Positions 36,690 to 47,959 of a stretch of DNA of 64,000 nucleotides are shown here, in pieces. Both the position numbers and the translations under genes were made by a program. The stretch's first letter is position 1. Each line of letters opens with the position of its first letter. The stretch comes from Apostichopus japonicus (taxonomy: Eukaryota > Echinodermata > Holothuroidea > Aspidochirotida > Stichopodidae). The stretch covers positions 9,575,501 to 9,639,500 of the forward strand of contig NC_092582.1 of NCBI RefSeq assembly GCF_037975245.1, given 5' to 3'. Under the pieces are notes generated by a model. The model was not told the DNA's origin. It was given only the letters and a program-made list of their open reading frames with translations, and did no database searches.

Positions 36690-36910
36690 TAAAAACAGTT
36701 ACTTTACTGCAGAATGAAAACGTACACGGCTGCTGTACGTGAACAGTAAGAAATTCGTATCTAAACCAGTACGAAAAATAAACAAGGCAGTTACTTTACT
36801 GCAAAGGGAAAACGTACACGACTGCTGTACGAAAACAGTATGAAGAACTAAACAAAGCAGTTACTTAACTGCAAGTAAGCCCACGTACACGACTGCTGTA
36901 CGTGGAAGTA
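36690..36910. repeat. DIRS 5' leader repeats with hairpins
   Basis: Three imperfect units of about 70-90 bp share cagttactttactgca and cgtacacgactgctgtacg. The latter is a short hairpin (cgtac...gtacg). The units lie between the 5' terminal repeat and the ORF1 start, so they could be packaging or promoter signals; that is inference. Confidence 0.75.
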
Positions 36911-37167
36911 AATAAACGCTAGGAGAACGCTACACTAAGGTGCGGGCCTAGCCACGCTACGTGAACCACGTTCACGAGGTAAACCAAAAAAACGTTCGAA
37001 AATCACGAAAGAAAAAAACGTTTCAAAGACAAAAAGCAGTTCAAACGTGCAGGACGTTGAATAGATGAAAAAGAATTACAAAAACAACGATAAACTTTAG
37101 ACGAAGTAATTGAAATCTTAGGATTTAGTGAGAGCAATAAGAGAGCGATACTTGCGTAACAGCTGGC

Positions 37168-37262
37168 AATTACGGAAGGGAGATGGCCACACTTACATAC
37201 AGACAAATTGCCAGATGCTAGAGCGAGGTTAATACGGTAATGCATAGGTTATATGAGGTGAG
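37168..37262. repeat. DIRS right inverted terminal repeat
   Basis: Reverse complement of the left repeat (31196-31290), from aattacggaagggagatggc to ttatatgaggtgag. The outermost bases 37263-37281 are represented only in the internal complementary region. Confidence 0.95.
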
Positions 37263-38879
37263 GGAGTACGCGCTGTGAATTATGTTTACTAGCTGTTTCT
37301 AGCACTTCTACACCCCTTTCTGCTTGGTAATGTATACTGGTTGTTTGCCAAAAATATTGCAAAATAGCAATGACCAATTGATATGTACACTGTAGGAGAG
37401 ATGTGTAGGGTTGGTGAATAGACTTGGGACAATGCTTGGGGTGATCCAAGTAATCATTTGACTTCTTTGGGGGTAATCAGTTACAATGCAAGCTGACTTT
37501 TATGTAAACAAATAGTGGTCTGTGGAATGGCCTCCAAAGTTACTTCTGGTACAGTAGTCTGATCAGAAATTTGGTCGTCTCTGATATTCCCTGACAACCA
37601 TTACACATTTTCCCTGAGCCGGGACACCATAATAAAGTGTGATTTGCTATGGCAAAATTTAAATTTGTACATTCTGGTGGCAGACAATTCAAAACTTATA
37701 TTGAAGGGGAAACTATTCCACAGTGTTAGGTGAAAACCCCATCTCGATCTCTTGATCCCTAATTTCGAATTATATTTGATTGTATTATGTACAGGTAGGG
37801 GCCCCTCAGAATGCTGGTGCCCCTCAAAATGTAGGTGAACAAATATTATTGGCTAGGAAAAAAAACTGAACCTGTCATGAACTTTCTATTATACTTTTTA
37901 GATAGCATATATGTATGATGAATTTAAAATTGCCAACAACTCAAAAATTATTTTATAGTTTCCAAAAAAATATATGGGTACAATCATCCATTTGCTTACT
38001 GTGCATCTGAAATTTGCTATTAATTGAAGTGTACCTTCTTGGCACTGCATCAAAAACGGACAACTAGGGGGTAATTTACATTGCAAAATTACATGTTTGT
38101 AGAATGATGATCAGTGAAATATAGCACTTTGTACGTAACTTGATATTTTTGAAAACATCATTACTTGATCAGAATCAGCATTTTGAGGGGCATTAAACCA
38201 GCGTTTTGAGGGTCAATAAAAACAAATATGAAAAAAATTAATAAATCCATTATAGTGTAATATCAAAACTGTTTTTTACATGAAACATATAATTTTACAC
38301 TAATAACACCAAAAATAAACACTAACCTCACATATTTTGTAATTTAACTACGTTAAATAAGTTGCTCTCATTTTTTCTTAAATGTTCTGAGAAATATTTA
38401 CTATTTCCTTCTACAGTATTCCCTCAATTCTATGTCCATTACATTTACTAAGATATGTACAATTCACAACATACTGCCAAAATGACTACTATATAAATGA
38501 AGATCTCATTTGGATGTAAGTTTTGCTACCTTTAAGATTTTTAAAATTGTGGGTCAGTTCAACTGGGTGGGTGCTTATGGGTTGGCGCAAAATACAGTAC
38601 CACACACATATACTGTAAACGAATATTAATTACACTTTAAAGAACCTACATTCACATGTAACAGTTTCATGTAGCTGAAGAAAGAACAATCTGTTTTTAA
38701 CTGTAATGATTTATATTTAACAGATATTGAACAACTTTATCATTTGAAACTTTAAATTAAACAAATAAAGCATCATCAGAAAAGACAAACTTGTAAAGGG
38801 TAATAACTAAACTATAAAATTAATCAACTTTTCATTTCACATACACATGTTTATTGATAAATGTATTTCTACATTCTTC

Positions 38880-40300
38880 CACATTTCACCATCCCTGGTT
38901 GCACTTCTGCTTCATACACTTCACCATAAAATATGGGAGCAGACTCTTTTTCCATTTCCTGTGGCATACCCTTATCTACTCCAAATGGCTTCCCTAAACA
39001 TCTCACACAGACATTATCTCCCACCTTTTGTAGAACTCTACCAATAAATACTCCCTCTTAATATTTCACCTTAACCCACATCGACACTTTCACATCCTTC
39101 ATATCCAACCTTCTTAACCCCATCACATCTACACCTTCAACCTCGACAGCATCTACACCTTCAACCTCAACGTCATCTGCACCATCAACCTCAACCTCTT
39201 CTACACCTTCAACCTCAATATCATCTACAGACATCTCTTCAACAGATGAGTCATCAACAAGAAGTCGCCGACGCACACGCTTCCCTTGTGTGCAAGCAGG
39301 CAAAATCATATCAGGCTTGACTCCATTTTCATCTTTACATGCAGCTTTACTGCATATAATTGGGAAGATTACACTGTCTCTTCAACTTATTGTCTTGTCT
39401 GGCTTTGTCCCTTGCTTCGTTCTCTTTATTCAATAACTCCACTGACTCTTATATTTGTTGTCCTTCCATGGATCCATAGACTTGAGTTACCCTCATGTTA
39501 CTTGTTACCTTTGGTTTTGGCTTCACTTTCTTAATTGTCAGTAGTCCATCAATCTCCTCCAATGGTGTGCTCTTGAATGAATCTTCAAGCTTCTGGATGG
39601 TTTCTATTGAGTTCTCCAGTTTTGGCATATAGTACTGCTTGGTGTACTTCTTGATGCCAACTGGCGACTCAACCATTGATGTGTTGGAAATTGATGATGA
39701 AGGTCCTGCTGTTTCATCAGTTTCATCTTGAATAACAGATGATGCTTGAAAAAATTTGTCCTTTTGCCTCCATTCAACACTCAGGCCATGGTTAGTTACA
39801 CCATGGAGCTATAAACCTGGGATTTATAGCTCCACGGTTACACCAACACGTTTTGCTGCATTTTGATTATTTCAAGTTTGTTTGCCCACCGTGGCAAAAC
39901 ATCTGCCAATTTCTTCATGAAACCATCCCTGTTGACTGCATTCCGCTGAAAAGAGTTCTCCCTTACTGTTATGGTATTCACAGTGCAAATTTTGATTGAT
40001 TTGGTCATGTAATTGTGTGACTCCAGTGGTATCAGGTGGAGTGATGAAAAGATGCGTTTGTTTTGCTCTCAAGAACCTCAACACCTCAATATCAAATCTG
40101 GAACTGTGGCCATCAGAAACAATGACAACTTGTCTTGCTACCTTCTGTGCTGCTAAGTGTCGATCTAATCACTTGTACAACAGGGATTCATGTGTTTGAG
40201 AACCACGTTCAGTTGTTGATATGAGAAGATTTGGAATGTTCTTGACAGCAATGTCAGGAGCCATATGTACAAGTGTAGATAGTTGAGTTAGAAGAAATCC
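38880..40300 (-). pseudogene. Decayed pogo-type DDE transposase
   Basis: Reading the minus strand from about 40300, the recognisable parts are NIPNLLISTTERGSQTHESL, then VVIVSDGHSSRFDIEVLRFL (second catalytic Asp region), FITPPDTTGVTQLHDQINQN, RDGFMKKLADVLPRWANK, AAKRVGVT, GLSVEWRQKDKF and a C-terminal segment (about 39676-39449). An acidic VEVEGVD repeat (about 39240-39110) and a WVKVKY / EGVFIGRVLQKVGDNVCVRC end domain (about 39085-38880) follow. Damage includes a stop codon after ESLLYK, at least two frameshifts around 39890-39960, a stop after WVKVKY, and a small palindromic insertion at 39804-39836. The N-terminal DNA-binding part and first catalytic Asp were not found, so the element cannot move itself. 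Confidence 0.85.
39804..39836. repeat. 33-bp palindromic insertion with 9-bp direct repeats
   Basis: The string tggagctataaa - cctgggat - tttatagctcca, plus two bases, interrupts the transposase between the codons for RVGVT and NHGLSVEW. GTTACACCA lies on both sides (39795-39803 and 39837-39845). Removing the insert and one repeat restores a continuous motif, so the boundaries are supported by the protein. A related hairpin is at 6747-6776. Confidence 0.75.
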
Positions 40301-40848
40301 AAAGTATTGTTAATTGTCTTTAGGATGTTTGTTGGTTACTTTTGCTCTTTTATTACTTAAGTGGGGAATATTTTTCCATTTGTTGACTGTCAATATGCCA
40401 AGGAAAGGGAAAACAAAAATTTTTTTTGTAAAGGAAGTGTCATGTTTTGTATTTTTCATTAGGGAAAATCAGCATTCTGAGGGGCAATACACCAGCATTT
40501 TGGGAACCTCAGTGGGAAAAAATACAAGAAACACAATCAATTTTTAAATACTCTTAGAGAGTTTAAAATGAGTGAACCGGTCAAAATTTGTTGTTAATTC
40601 ATCACGTTCCTGGAAAATTATTAGCAGAATTGTTGACCAGCGTTTTGAGGGGCAAGTGTTTTTTAGTGTGGTTTTTCTCCATGCAAAAAAAAAATGATAA
40701 AAAAAAAAATTTCATGTTTGGACCCAAATGCAATCTAAGTTAATAGATAATCTTCATAATTATTCATTGTTTTACCCAATAATGTAAAACTGGTGAGCTG
40801 TAGGTGACTTACAAAAAACACCTACATTCTGAGGGGCCCCTACCTGTA

Positions 40849-42315
40849 ACTCTAATGACTGATTAACACTCCTCATGTGTTCTTCAAAAGCAAAGCTAAT
40901 TTTAATCTTCTTGAGCTGGTTAATCCTCCAGACTCGAAAACTTGAAAAGTTTCCTAAGCTGTAAAAATTGTTCTCTGCATTTTCATCTTAAAGTTGTTTT
41001 GCTCTGCCGACATCGTTCACGCTGCTGTTGCCACATTATTGATGCACTCACATCATTCACATGATACTACAGTACAACTATGAAAATATGTTTCTTTGTT
41101 ACAAAAAATGCTACATGTATACATTATATACAAGGATGTGTTTTTTTTACCTAATGATACAGAACATTTCAATCAATTTTGATGAAGCAATCAACTTCAG
41201 CCACCTGAAGATACTTTTACAGTTATTTTCAAGCATTTCATTTCTCGAGACAGAAGCCATGGTAACAAATTCGGTAAAGGTGTAAAAGCAGAGAGAAGTT
41301 AAATCAAATTTCGGCGAAGTATTACTAACTGTACATGAAGTAGATGTACAGTAGCATAAAAATTTTGAGAAAATATTTTTTTACGTACCCTGTCATTCCA
41401 GCTCCACTGTCTGAAGTGTCTTGAGCGTAGCTTGCCATACTGACTCAGAATTTTATTCAATGGAATCTTTTAAAGGTTTATCGTCATGAAACGTGATAAG
41501 TGCTGTTTTTTTCTTCTTCTATTGTCTATACTGTAGCCATCAAGTTAAGCTTGCTAAATAAACAAACAATACTTTGTTATACAATTGAAACAAGACTAAA
41601 TTACATACGTATAAACTATTTAAGGTAAAATTCTGATAAACCTTATCTTCTCCTTCTAAAAGACAGATAAAATAAATATTTTTGAACATTGTCAAGAGTT
41701 ATTTGTAAGTAAGTAAAAGGCAACTCTTTATGTAAATGTGTTCTTCTTCTATGCACTTTTCTATGCTCAACTTCAAATGTCAAATTTTCAATTGTTATTG
41801 ATATGCTTAATGATTTTATAAGGTTTATTGTTAAGTAGCAATTACTACTATTTCTTTCAAAGTAAGACTTTCTCTGATGAACATCGCGATGATCCAATTT
41901 TAAAGGTGAGTTCAATAAATCGGCGAACTTTGCTAGTTACAAACTGACAAGGCCACCTGCTGTATTTGCTGTTGTCTCCATCGTTGGTACTGGTCCTAGA
42001 TGCTGTAAAATCCTGTCAAAAACAACAGATAAAACATGACCAAGCATGAGAAACAACAGGATTCTTTGTGATCCCTCATCACATTTTAATGAGAACATTT
42101 AATATAATACAACTTACACACAATTTTCAAGATGTGAACAGTGCTGACAAGGTTCTTGCACTAATTGAACCTATATGGAGCTATAAGCCCCACCCCCCAC
42201 CCTGCCCCCGATGTTGCCAAGTCGCAAGTTGCTTCATCTGCCAAATTTGCAGAAAGTATTGCATATTACAAACTGGGTAAACAATTGACCAAAATCTGGA
42301 GAAAGTTCTGAACAA
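40849..42315. other. AT-rich DNA, no gene recognised
   Basis: Short ORFs only; nothing with a domain or splice context. No element boundary could be supported. Confidence 0.45.
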
Positions 42316-42420
42316 CAAGAGCCCAACGGGCACTATGGTGCCTCCCTTATTGGAATATTACAGTGCTGTATGTCATCACCCAATGTAGCGACTTGTTAGT
42401 TAATATTTATCATTGCACCA
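42316..42420. repeat. Solo left end of the CAAGAGCCC repeat family
   Basis: CAAGAGCCCAACGGGCACTA followed by tggtgcctccc matches the left end of the 4.3-kb insertion (CAAGAGCCCAAGGGCACTGT at 46866) and is preceded by acaa as there. How far this copy extends is unclear; no 398-bp units follow. Confidence 0.55.
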
Positions 42421-43373
42421 CGCTGTCCGGTATGGACTACAGTCAAAGGGTCAAACTCTGAGGCAACGGATCAGAAGTGGTCATGCGTGTCAAGGTATAC
42501 GACGTGTACTGTAGCCTACCTAGCGTTGGGCGTTGTCTGTAATGTACTATAGCATTGTATTAGTTTGGCACTGGAGACCGGAGGATGCAACGACTGGTAA
42601 ATATGTTTTCTTTATTTTGGTGAAGATATTGTGTTTATTGTAGCTACGTAAAAAATCTCAATTAGTAACAGATATTTATTGCGAATGGCAATATTTGGAG
42701 TGATATTATAAAATTTTACAAAATCTTGTTTATTTCATGAATGTCCATAACTGTACGTCCATAAACACATTAACGTACAGTAAAGTGCATTTAATGTTGT
42801 GTAACTTGCTGTATTACATAGTTACATATAAGTTTAAAGCAAATTATTGTTTACATTAAAATGAAATCAACTCATAAAAATATATACAAACAATCATAAC
42901 CAGAATGCAAAAAGGCATTGTGGTTTCAACATGAGCAGTTTACTTCATGAATCTGACATAATATATAGTGAGAGTGTACAACACATTTGATATTAGCAAT
43001 ACAATGAATAGCATTGTGATGTGGCAAACAATAAATTCAAAATGACACAGGCTGTCCTGTAATGATCATTGCAGACTTCAACAACAGGCTTTGTGTACTA
43101 AATGTGATAGATACATAAACATACTAAATATTAGTGTTTACACAGGTCCAAAAATCGGGAACCAGAGAGCTGTTACCTGTCGGGTATCCAGGTAGCCGGG
43201 AAAAAATTGTTTACCCTCGTGTATCGCGATTTTCAAGAAATTACATATTGGATGCTATAATAAATGACTTATATTCTCCAGTGACAAGGTTTTCATGTTC
43301 AAAGACGTACTGTAGGTGTATGATAATGTATAAAACCTTCCTCAATAATATCTATTTGCTTTTGTTTCTTTGA
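42421..43373. other. Unassigned DNA before the Kolobok-like element
   Basis: AT-rich, no gene or element recognised. A short ORF at 43134-43373 has no identifiable domain. Confidence 0.4.
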
Positions 43374-43566
43374 TTAAAGAGGCCATGACATGAAAAATCG
43401 AACGAATCGAGAGTAATTCCCTCAAAATCTATGATAAAAATCTATGTTGAAAAAAGTTCTGTTCTCACCAACCTTAAAACCCCAAGCACTAATGAGTAAT
43501 TAAAGTTTTAAAATTCGCACCAGGAAGCAGACCTCTGAAAGACGTGATTTCCTAACAACACAACTA

Positions 43567-43574
43567 TGACGTCA
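43567..43574. promoter_or_regulatory. CRE-like TGACGTCA, left subterminal
   Basis: A perfect TGACGTCA palindrome lies 152 nt upstream of the THAP ATG and about 190 bp from the left end of the element. The mirror-position copy at 45257 suggests it belongs to the terminal structure rather than to a host promoter. Confidence 0.35.
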
Positions 43575-43725
43575 TGTTAGGAACACAAGTGATAACCACA
43601 GACAGGATGCGTGACGATCATGCAGTCACATACACACACAATTTTACACTCAGTGAAACCTCACGGAATCACTACATCGCTACAACTTTCAAGTTTTTTA
43701 CAATCTTGTACAATATCTATCGAAA

Positions 43726-44141
43726 ATGACGGTCCGTTGTGTTTTTGGGGAATGCAGTAATGTCATAACCAATGCAATTAGCCTTCATCGATGGCCGAAG
43801 GACGACAAAACACGGCGATTATGGACCAAGTTTGTGCAGAACACCAGGTCCGATTTCATTTGCCAAGCCAGTACAGCTTCATATGTAGCGAACACTTCAC
43901 GGAAGCAGACTATGATCCCTCCTTTCTACTGAAAGAAGAAATGGGCCTAACGGGTCGACAGAAACAAGTTCTTTCTGGCAAGTACCCCACATTGAAAGCT
44001 CCTAAGATCAGATCGGGGGAACAGGAAACCTCCAGTGGGACAAGTGGCGATCCTTTGGAGGAAGCGGGAACGAGCACTAGTAGTAGGCCTACTAGGTCTT
44101 TTACTACTAGTACTAGCGTTGGGCCTGCACTGAATCGCTAA
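43726..44141 (+). pseudogene. Frameshifted THAP-domain fragment of Kolobok-like transposase
   Basis: The frame starting at 43726 gives MTVRCVFGECSN, SLHRWPKDDKTRRLWTKFV (first zinc cysteines C5 and C10, conserved W). The second half of the domain, SQYSFICSEHFTEADYDPSF with the C and H ligands, is in another frame open to 44141. The two halves meet within about 43835-43880 and differ by a small indel, so a continuous C2CH THAP domain is not encoded as written. A Ser/Thr-rich tail (about 44030-44125) then reaches a stop. THAP domains bind DNA and sit at the N terminus of P-element and Kolobok transposases. A sequencing error is possible, but the missing catalytic region supports decay. Confidence 0.8.
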
Positions 44142-45450
44142 AGACGAAGATTTTCCTCCGAAAAAAGGACAAAGGAAAGAGGCAGTTTTTTACCTGTCAT
44201 GTTGTTTTCATAACTGTGCAGGCCCTGGTTCTTAATTCTTATTGCAAATGTTCTTTTGTATACAACGGTAGCCAAGGCTAGCTATACAGTACCTATATAT
44301 ACTATGACAATAACAATAGGCAAGGGCTAGCATATGCCTAAGTTACTGTACTGGTACAGTTTCGTGAAGTTCACAACTGCAATCATGTTTGGCAAACACT
44401 TTGGAAGCAGTGATTGAAAATATAGCATTACTCAATTAAGAAATGAAGAGGGCTTGATATAGTTGTACTTTATGATGAATTCTTTGTGTACGCAGTAAGT
44501 TGTTTGTATTGTTGGTAGGCTATATGCTGTATCAGTATTTCATGCTCAGTCTATAGTATAAGACTCATTGTTTGACTTATTGAGACCCTTAAATTGTGTA
44601 GAAATGTCACTTATTAGTACAAGAACGTCCTTAAAAGGCCTAGTACTTGCTTTTTCATGAAGCTGAATCGTAAGTTACCATGAATAGTTACCCAATAGAA
44701 CTTTATTAAAGTTAAACGAAGTTTCCTTTCCCCCTACCACCATAGGCAAGTCGGCCCAACCCCGGCCAGATCCGACCCCTTTCCCATTACAGTATGTACA
44801 TAACTTTTTACACAATGTCGATACAGAAACTCAAGATTGAATGGCTCCTTTTGACGATGTAAAACTTGGCACAAAAAAAAAAGAAAAATAACTGAAGCCC
44901 GTGGTCAAAATTTGCAACGAAGAAATCACTGTGCTATTGAATGCACGTGTTATTTGGCAACTCTCAATGCAGAGAGAAACATACTTTGAGATGAAAAATC
45001 CTTTGCAGTATCAGCTCCCCACAAAATTTACCAATTTTTTCAACTCACTAAACTTTGTTTTCAAACAATAGTTCAAATCATTTGTGATATCCTTAGAAAA
45101 CTTACCGCAATTGGTTCTGGATCCGCCATTTCATAGGAAATTTTGATTTGATATCACACTTGTGATCGGTGTTTTGTGTAGTAACTACTATAGTGGTATG
45201 TGTACTTGTCTAATGTGTACGTGTATGGTATACATTCGGAGGATCGGAGGATAACATGACGTCATGCGAATCGGAAAATTTTCGAGCAAACAAAGTTTCA
45301 AACGCCGAAGAGGGTAAATTCATTCTCAATTTTCGACTTGAAAATTCAAGTTTTTAACTGGCAGAATGGTTGATTCATGTTCTAGAGAACATTCTTTGAT
45401 GGATCCCAAAAATATAGGACTTTGAAATTTTCGTGTCATGGCCACTTTAA

Positions 45451-46484
45451 CTTGTTAATAACTTCATATAATTAACATCACCACTAACATCGCACTGCCG
45501 CCACTGCTTATGTTTGCTCTCCACCTCTATTGGCTCAGACCATATAAATATCCAATTTAGCTCTTAAACACTTTTCACGACTACCATGATCCATCTATTA
45601 AGCAGGCCCAGGGTTCGCATTAGCAGCGAGATTGCGCGATTGGCGCTATTTGAAATAAACGTTTAGTAAAAAGCCACTTGCGATTATTATTTTTAGTTGT
45701 ACCGTCTATAATCCATTAGTAACATCTCCATAAAATTCCTTGTAAGTCTTTCCCTTCTTAGAAATAAACGAATGAATAAATAATAATTGTGAGAATATTT
45801 TCAATTTCTTCCACATGGTAGCCTAACATCACACTAAGTCAATGGGGAAATCTAGCCTAACCATGTTTATTAGCTGAAATTGTGACGCAGTTATAAGATA
45901 TCCATGGAATACTTTCGTTATTGCTGTTATCTTCAAGCACATGGTAGCCTAACACCACACTAAGTCAATGGGAAAATTTTGCATAACCACCGGTTTGCAA
46001 AAAAAATGTAAGGCTTTCAGAAAGTCACAACTCCACAAAAGCAGATACACAAAATATTAACCAGACTTTTCAAGACAGGACATGGAAAAATGGGTGTGAC
46101 AGCCTACTACAGGGTTGTCACGGCGCCGGGCGGTGCTACCCAGTTCTCAAAATTTCCGCCCGGTACTCAAGGTCAATTTCAGCCTTACCGCCCGGCACAA
46201 ATTAGCCTACAGTACCGCCAATAAGTAACTTGGTAAATATTAGCGCGATTCAGTGCAAAACGCAGCTTAACTGTAATTAACCCCGCTCCAAATAAAGGAA
46301 CGCTACTTTCACCGCACTCCAAATAAAGGAACGCAAATTCCCCTCGCTCGATATTCACCACCGACACAGCGGGAGTGAACCGATCAATACAACGCTATTC
46401 ATAGCGTGGAGGTAGCATAAACCGATCGCTTGTAACCAACACACGTTATATGCATCACAATTGTTTATTGTAAACATCCAGAGT
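45451..46484. other. Unassigned DNA with small duplications
   Basis: The string acatggtagcctaacatcac and its variant, followed by actaagtcaatggg, occur twice (near 45814 and 45940). A ccgcccggt-type motif repeats at 46120-46195. No gene is supported. Confidence 0.45.
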
Positions 46485-46865
46485 AGGCCTACGAGTACGA
46501 AGTTTACGAACTTTGACTGAAAGAAAGTTTTAAACGAGAATAGTTTCGTGTTGAAGTGCAAAACCTTTTTATACGTGTTTATTTGATTCCCCGATATGTT
46601 CTGGTTAACAGAAGCAATAAAAAGCAAGAAGGAAACTTCGTGCATTATCCTTTCGGAATAACACTAACAGACCATTTTTTTGTAGTAACATAAGTCCTCG
46701 CGTTTTGTGTGGAGTTTAGGCACATTAGGCCAGTGTAAGAGTACGAAGTTCACGACTTTGACTGAAAGAAATATTTAAACGAGAATAGTTTCGTGTTGAA
46801 GGGCAAAACCTTTTTATACGTGTTTATTTTATTTCCCGATATGTTCTGGTTATCAGAAGTAATAA
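46485..46865. repeat. Tandem duplication, about 248-bp unit, second copy split by insertion
   Basis: Copy A spans about 46485-46732. Copy B starts at about 46733 (gtgtaagagtacgaagtt), runs to 46865, and resumes at 51166 (aaaaagcaagaaggaaactt), ending near 51270 (ggcacatttggc). Copy A is uninterrupted and therefore serves as the empty site for the 4.3-kb insertion in copy B. Confidence 0.88.
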
Positions 46866-47959
46866 CAAGAGCCCAAGGGCACTGTGGTTCCTTGCCTAGG
46901 GGTATATGACAATACACATATTATTATCAAGCAAGATTGGGCTCAAATAGTCCAAGTAATTGTGGTCCTACATGTATCCATAAAGTAACCAACACTATAG
47001 CCAACACTTTTGTGATCACAATTTGTGATCAGATTTTTTATCAAAAGGCACATTTTAGATCTAAATATGGCGGAGAAAATGTAAGAAATATAAGGTCACC
47101 TTCAAGCGGGTCAACAGATATGATAACATTGGTGACCTCAGATGACATGACCGTTAAGTTTGAAAATGTTCCACCACCCCATTCACAACTTGTCCCAAAA
47201 TATCAACCGTGTCACACCTTGGCATTGGGATTTAATTGCATTAAATGTCTAAAAATTAACTTTGAACTTGTATACATAACTTCACACACAAAGGTCACCC
47301 GTAGGTCAACCCATTGACATTTTTGATCGGTGGGACGTGTATATAGCATCAAAAACTATAAAAATTCAAACATTTTTTTCTTTGCCCATTTTCTCCCCCC
47401 CCAAAATACTCGTTTTTTAACATTAACTGACCTTTGATGACCTTGGATCACATGACCGTTAAGTTTGAAAATATTCCCCTATACCATTTGCAACTTGTCC
47501 CAAAATATCAACCGTGTCACACCTTGGCACTGGGAGTTATTGCACTAAATGTCTGCAGATTAACTTTGACCTCATATAACTTAAAACACAAAGGTCACCC
47601 TGAGGTCAACATGTTGACATTTTTGATCGGTGATACGTGAATATAGCATCAAACTATAAAAATTCAAACATTTTTTTTGGCCCATTTTCTCCCCCCAAAA
47701 TACTAGTTTTTTAACATAAATTGACCTTTGGTGACCTCAGATCACATGACCGTTAAGTTTGAAAATATTCCCCTATACCATTTGCAACTTGTCCAAAAAT
47801 ATCAACCGTGTCACATCTTGGAACTGGGAGTTATTGCATTAAATGTCTGAAAATTAACTTTGACCTCGTATAACTTCCCACACGAAGGTCACACAGGGGT
47901 CAACCTATTGACATTTATGATCAGAGGGTACCTTTGACATCTGAAAATAGCATCGAAAC

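Larger units (their letters stand above)
31154..37281 (-). mobile_element. DIRS-type tyrosine-recombinase retrotransposon, about 6.1 kb
   Basis: The coding strand is minus, so the 5' end is at 37281. Terminal inverted repeats of about 95 bp lie at 31196-31290 and 37168-37262. An internal complementary region at 31631-31728 is complementary first to the outer left end (31154-31210) and then to the outer right end (37240-37281). That arrangement is diagnostic of DIRS elements. Three long overlapping ORFs (gag-like, RT/RNase H, tyrosine recombinase) are all open with catalytic residues present, so the copy looks recent and possibly autonomous. No target-site duplication is seen, as expected for recombinase-mediated insertion. 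Confidence 0.96.
37792..40846 (-). mobile_element. pogo-like DNA transposon, 3055 bp, decayed
   Basis: Both ends carry CAGGTAGGGGCCCCTCAGAA in inverted orientation (22 bp perfect), flanked by TA duplications (37790-37791 and 40847-40848). Subterminal copies of a gaggggca..ccagcrttttg motif occur near 37805-37830, 38186-38215, 40475-40503 and 40630-40652, perhaps transposase-binding sites. The interior contains the remains of a DDE transposase on the minus strand. TA duplication plus a DDE_1-type sequence places it in the Tc1/mariner/pogo group. Confidence 0.92.
43378..45446 (+). mobile_element. Kolobok-like TTAA-flanked DNA transposon with THAP domain
   Basis: The left end AGAGGCCATGACATGAAAAA and the inverted right end (reverse complement AGTGGCCATGACACGAAAAT) are about 80% identical. 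They are flanked by TTAA at 43374-43377 and 45447-45450. A TGACGTCA octamer lies about 190 bp inside each end (43567-43574 and 45257-45264), extending the symmetry. The only coding sequence is a THAP-domain fragment. TTAA duplication with a THAP-bearing transposase is the signature of the Kolobok superfamily. The catalytic part of the transposase is missing, so this is a deletion derivative. Confidence 0.82.
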
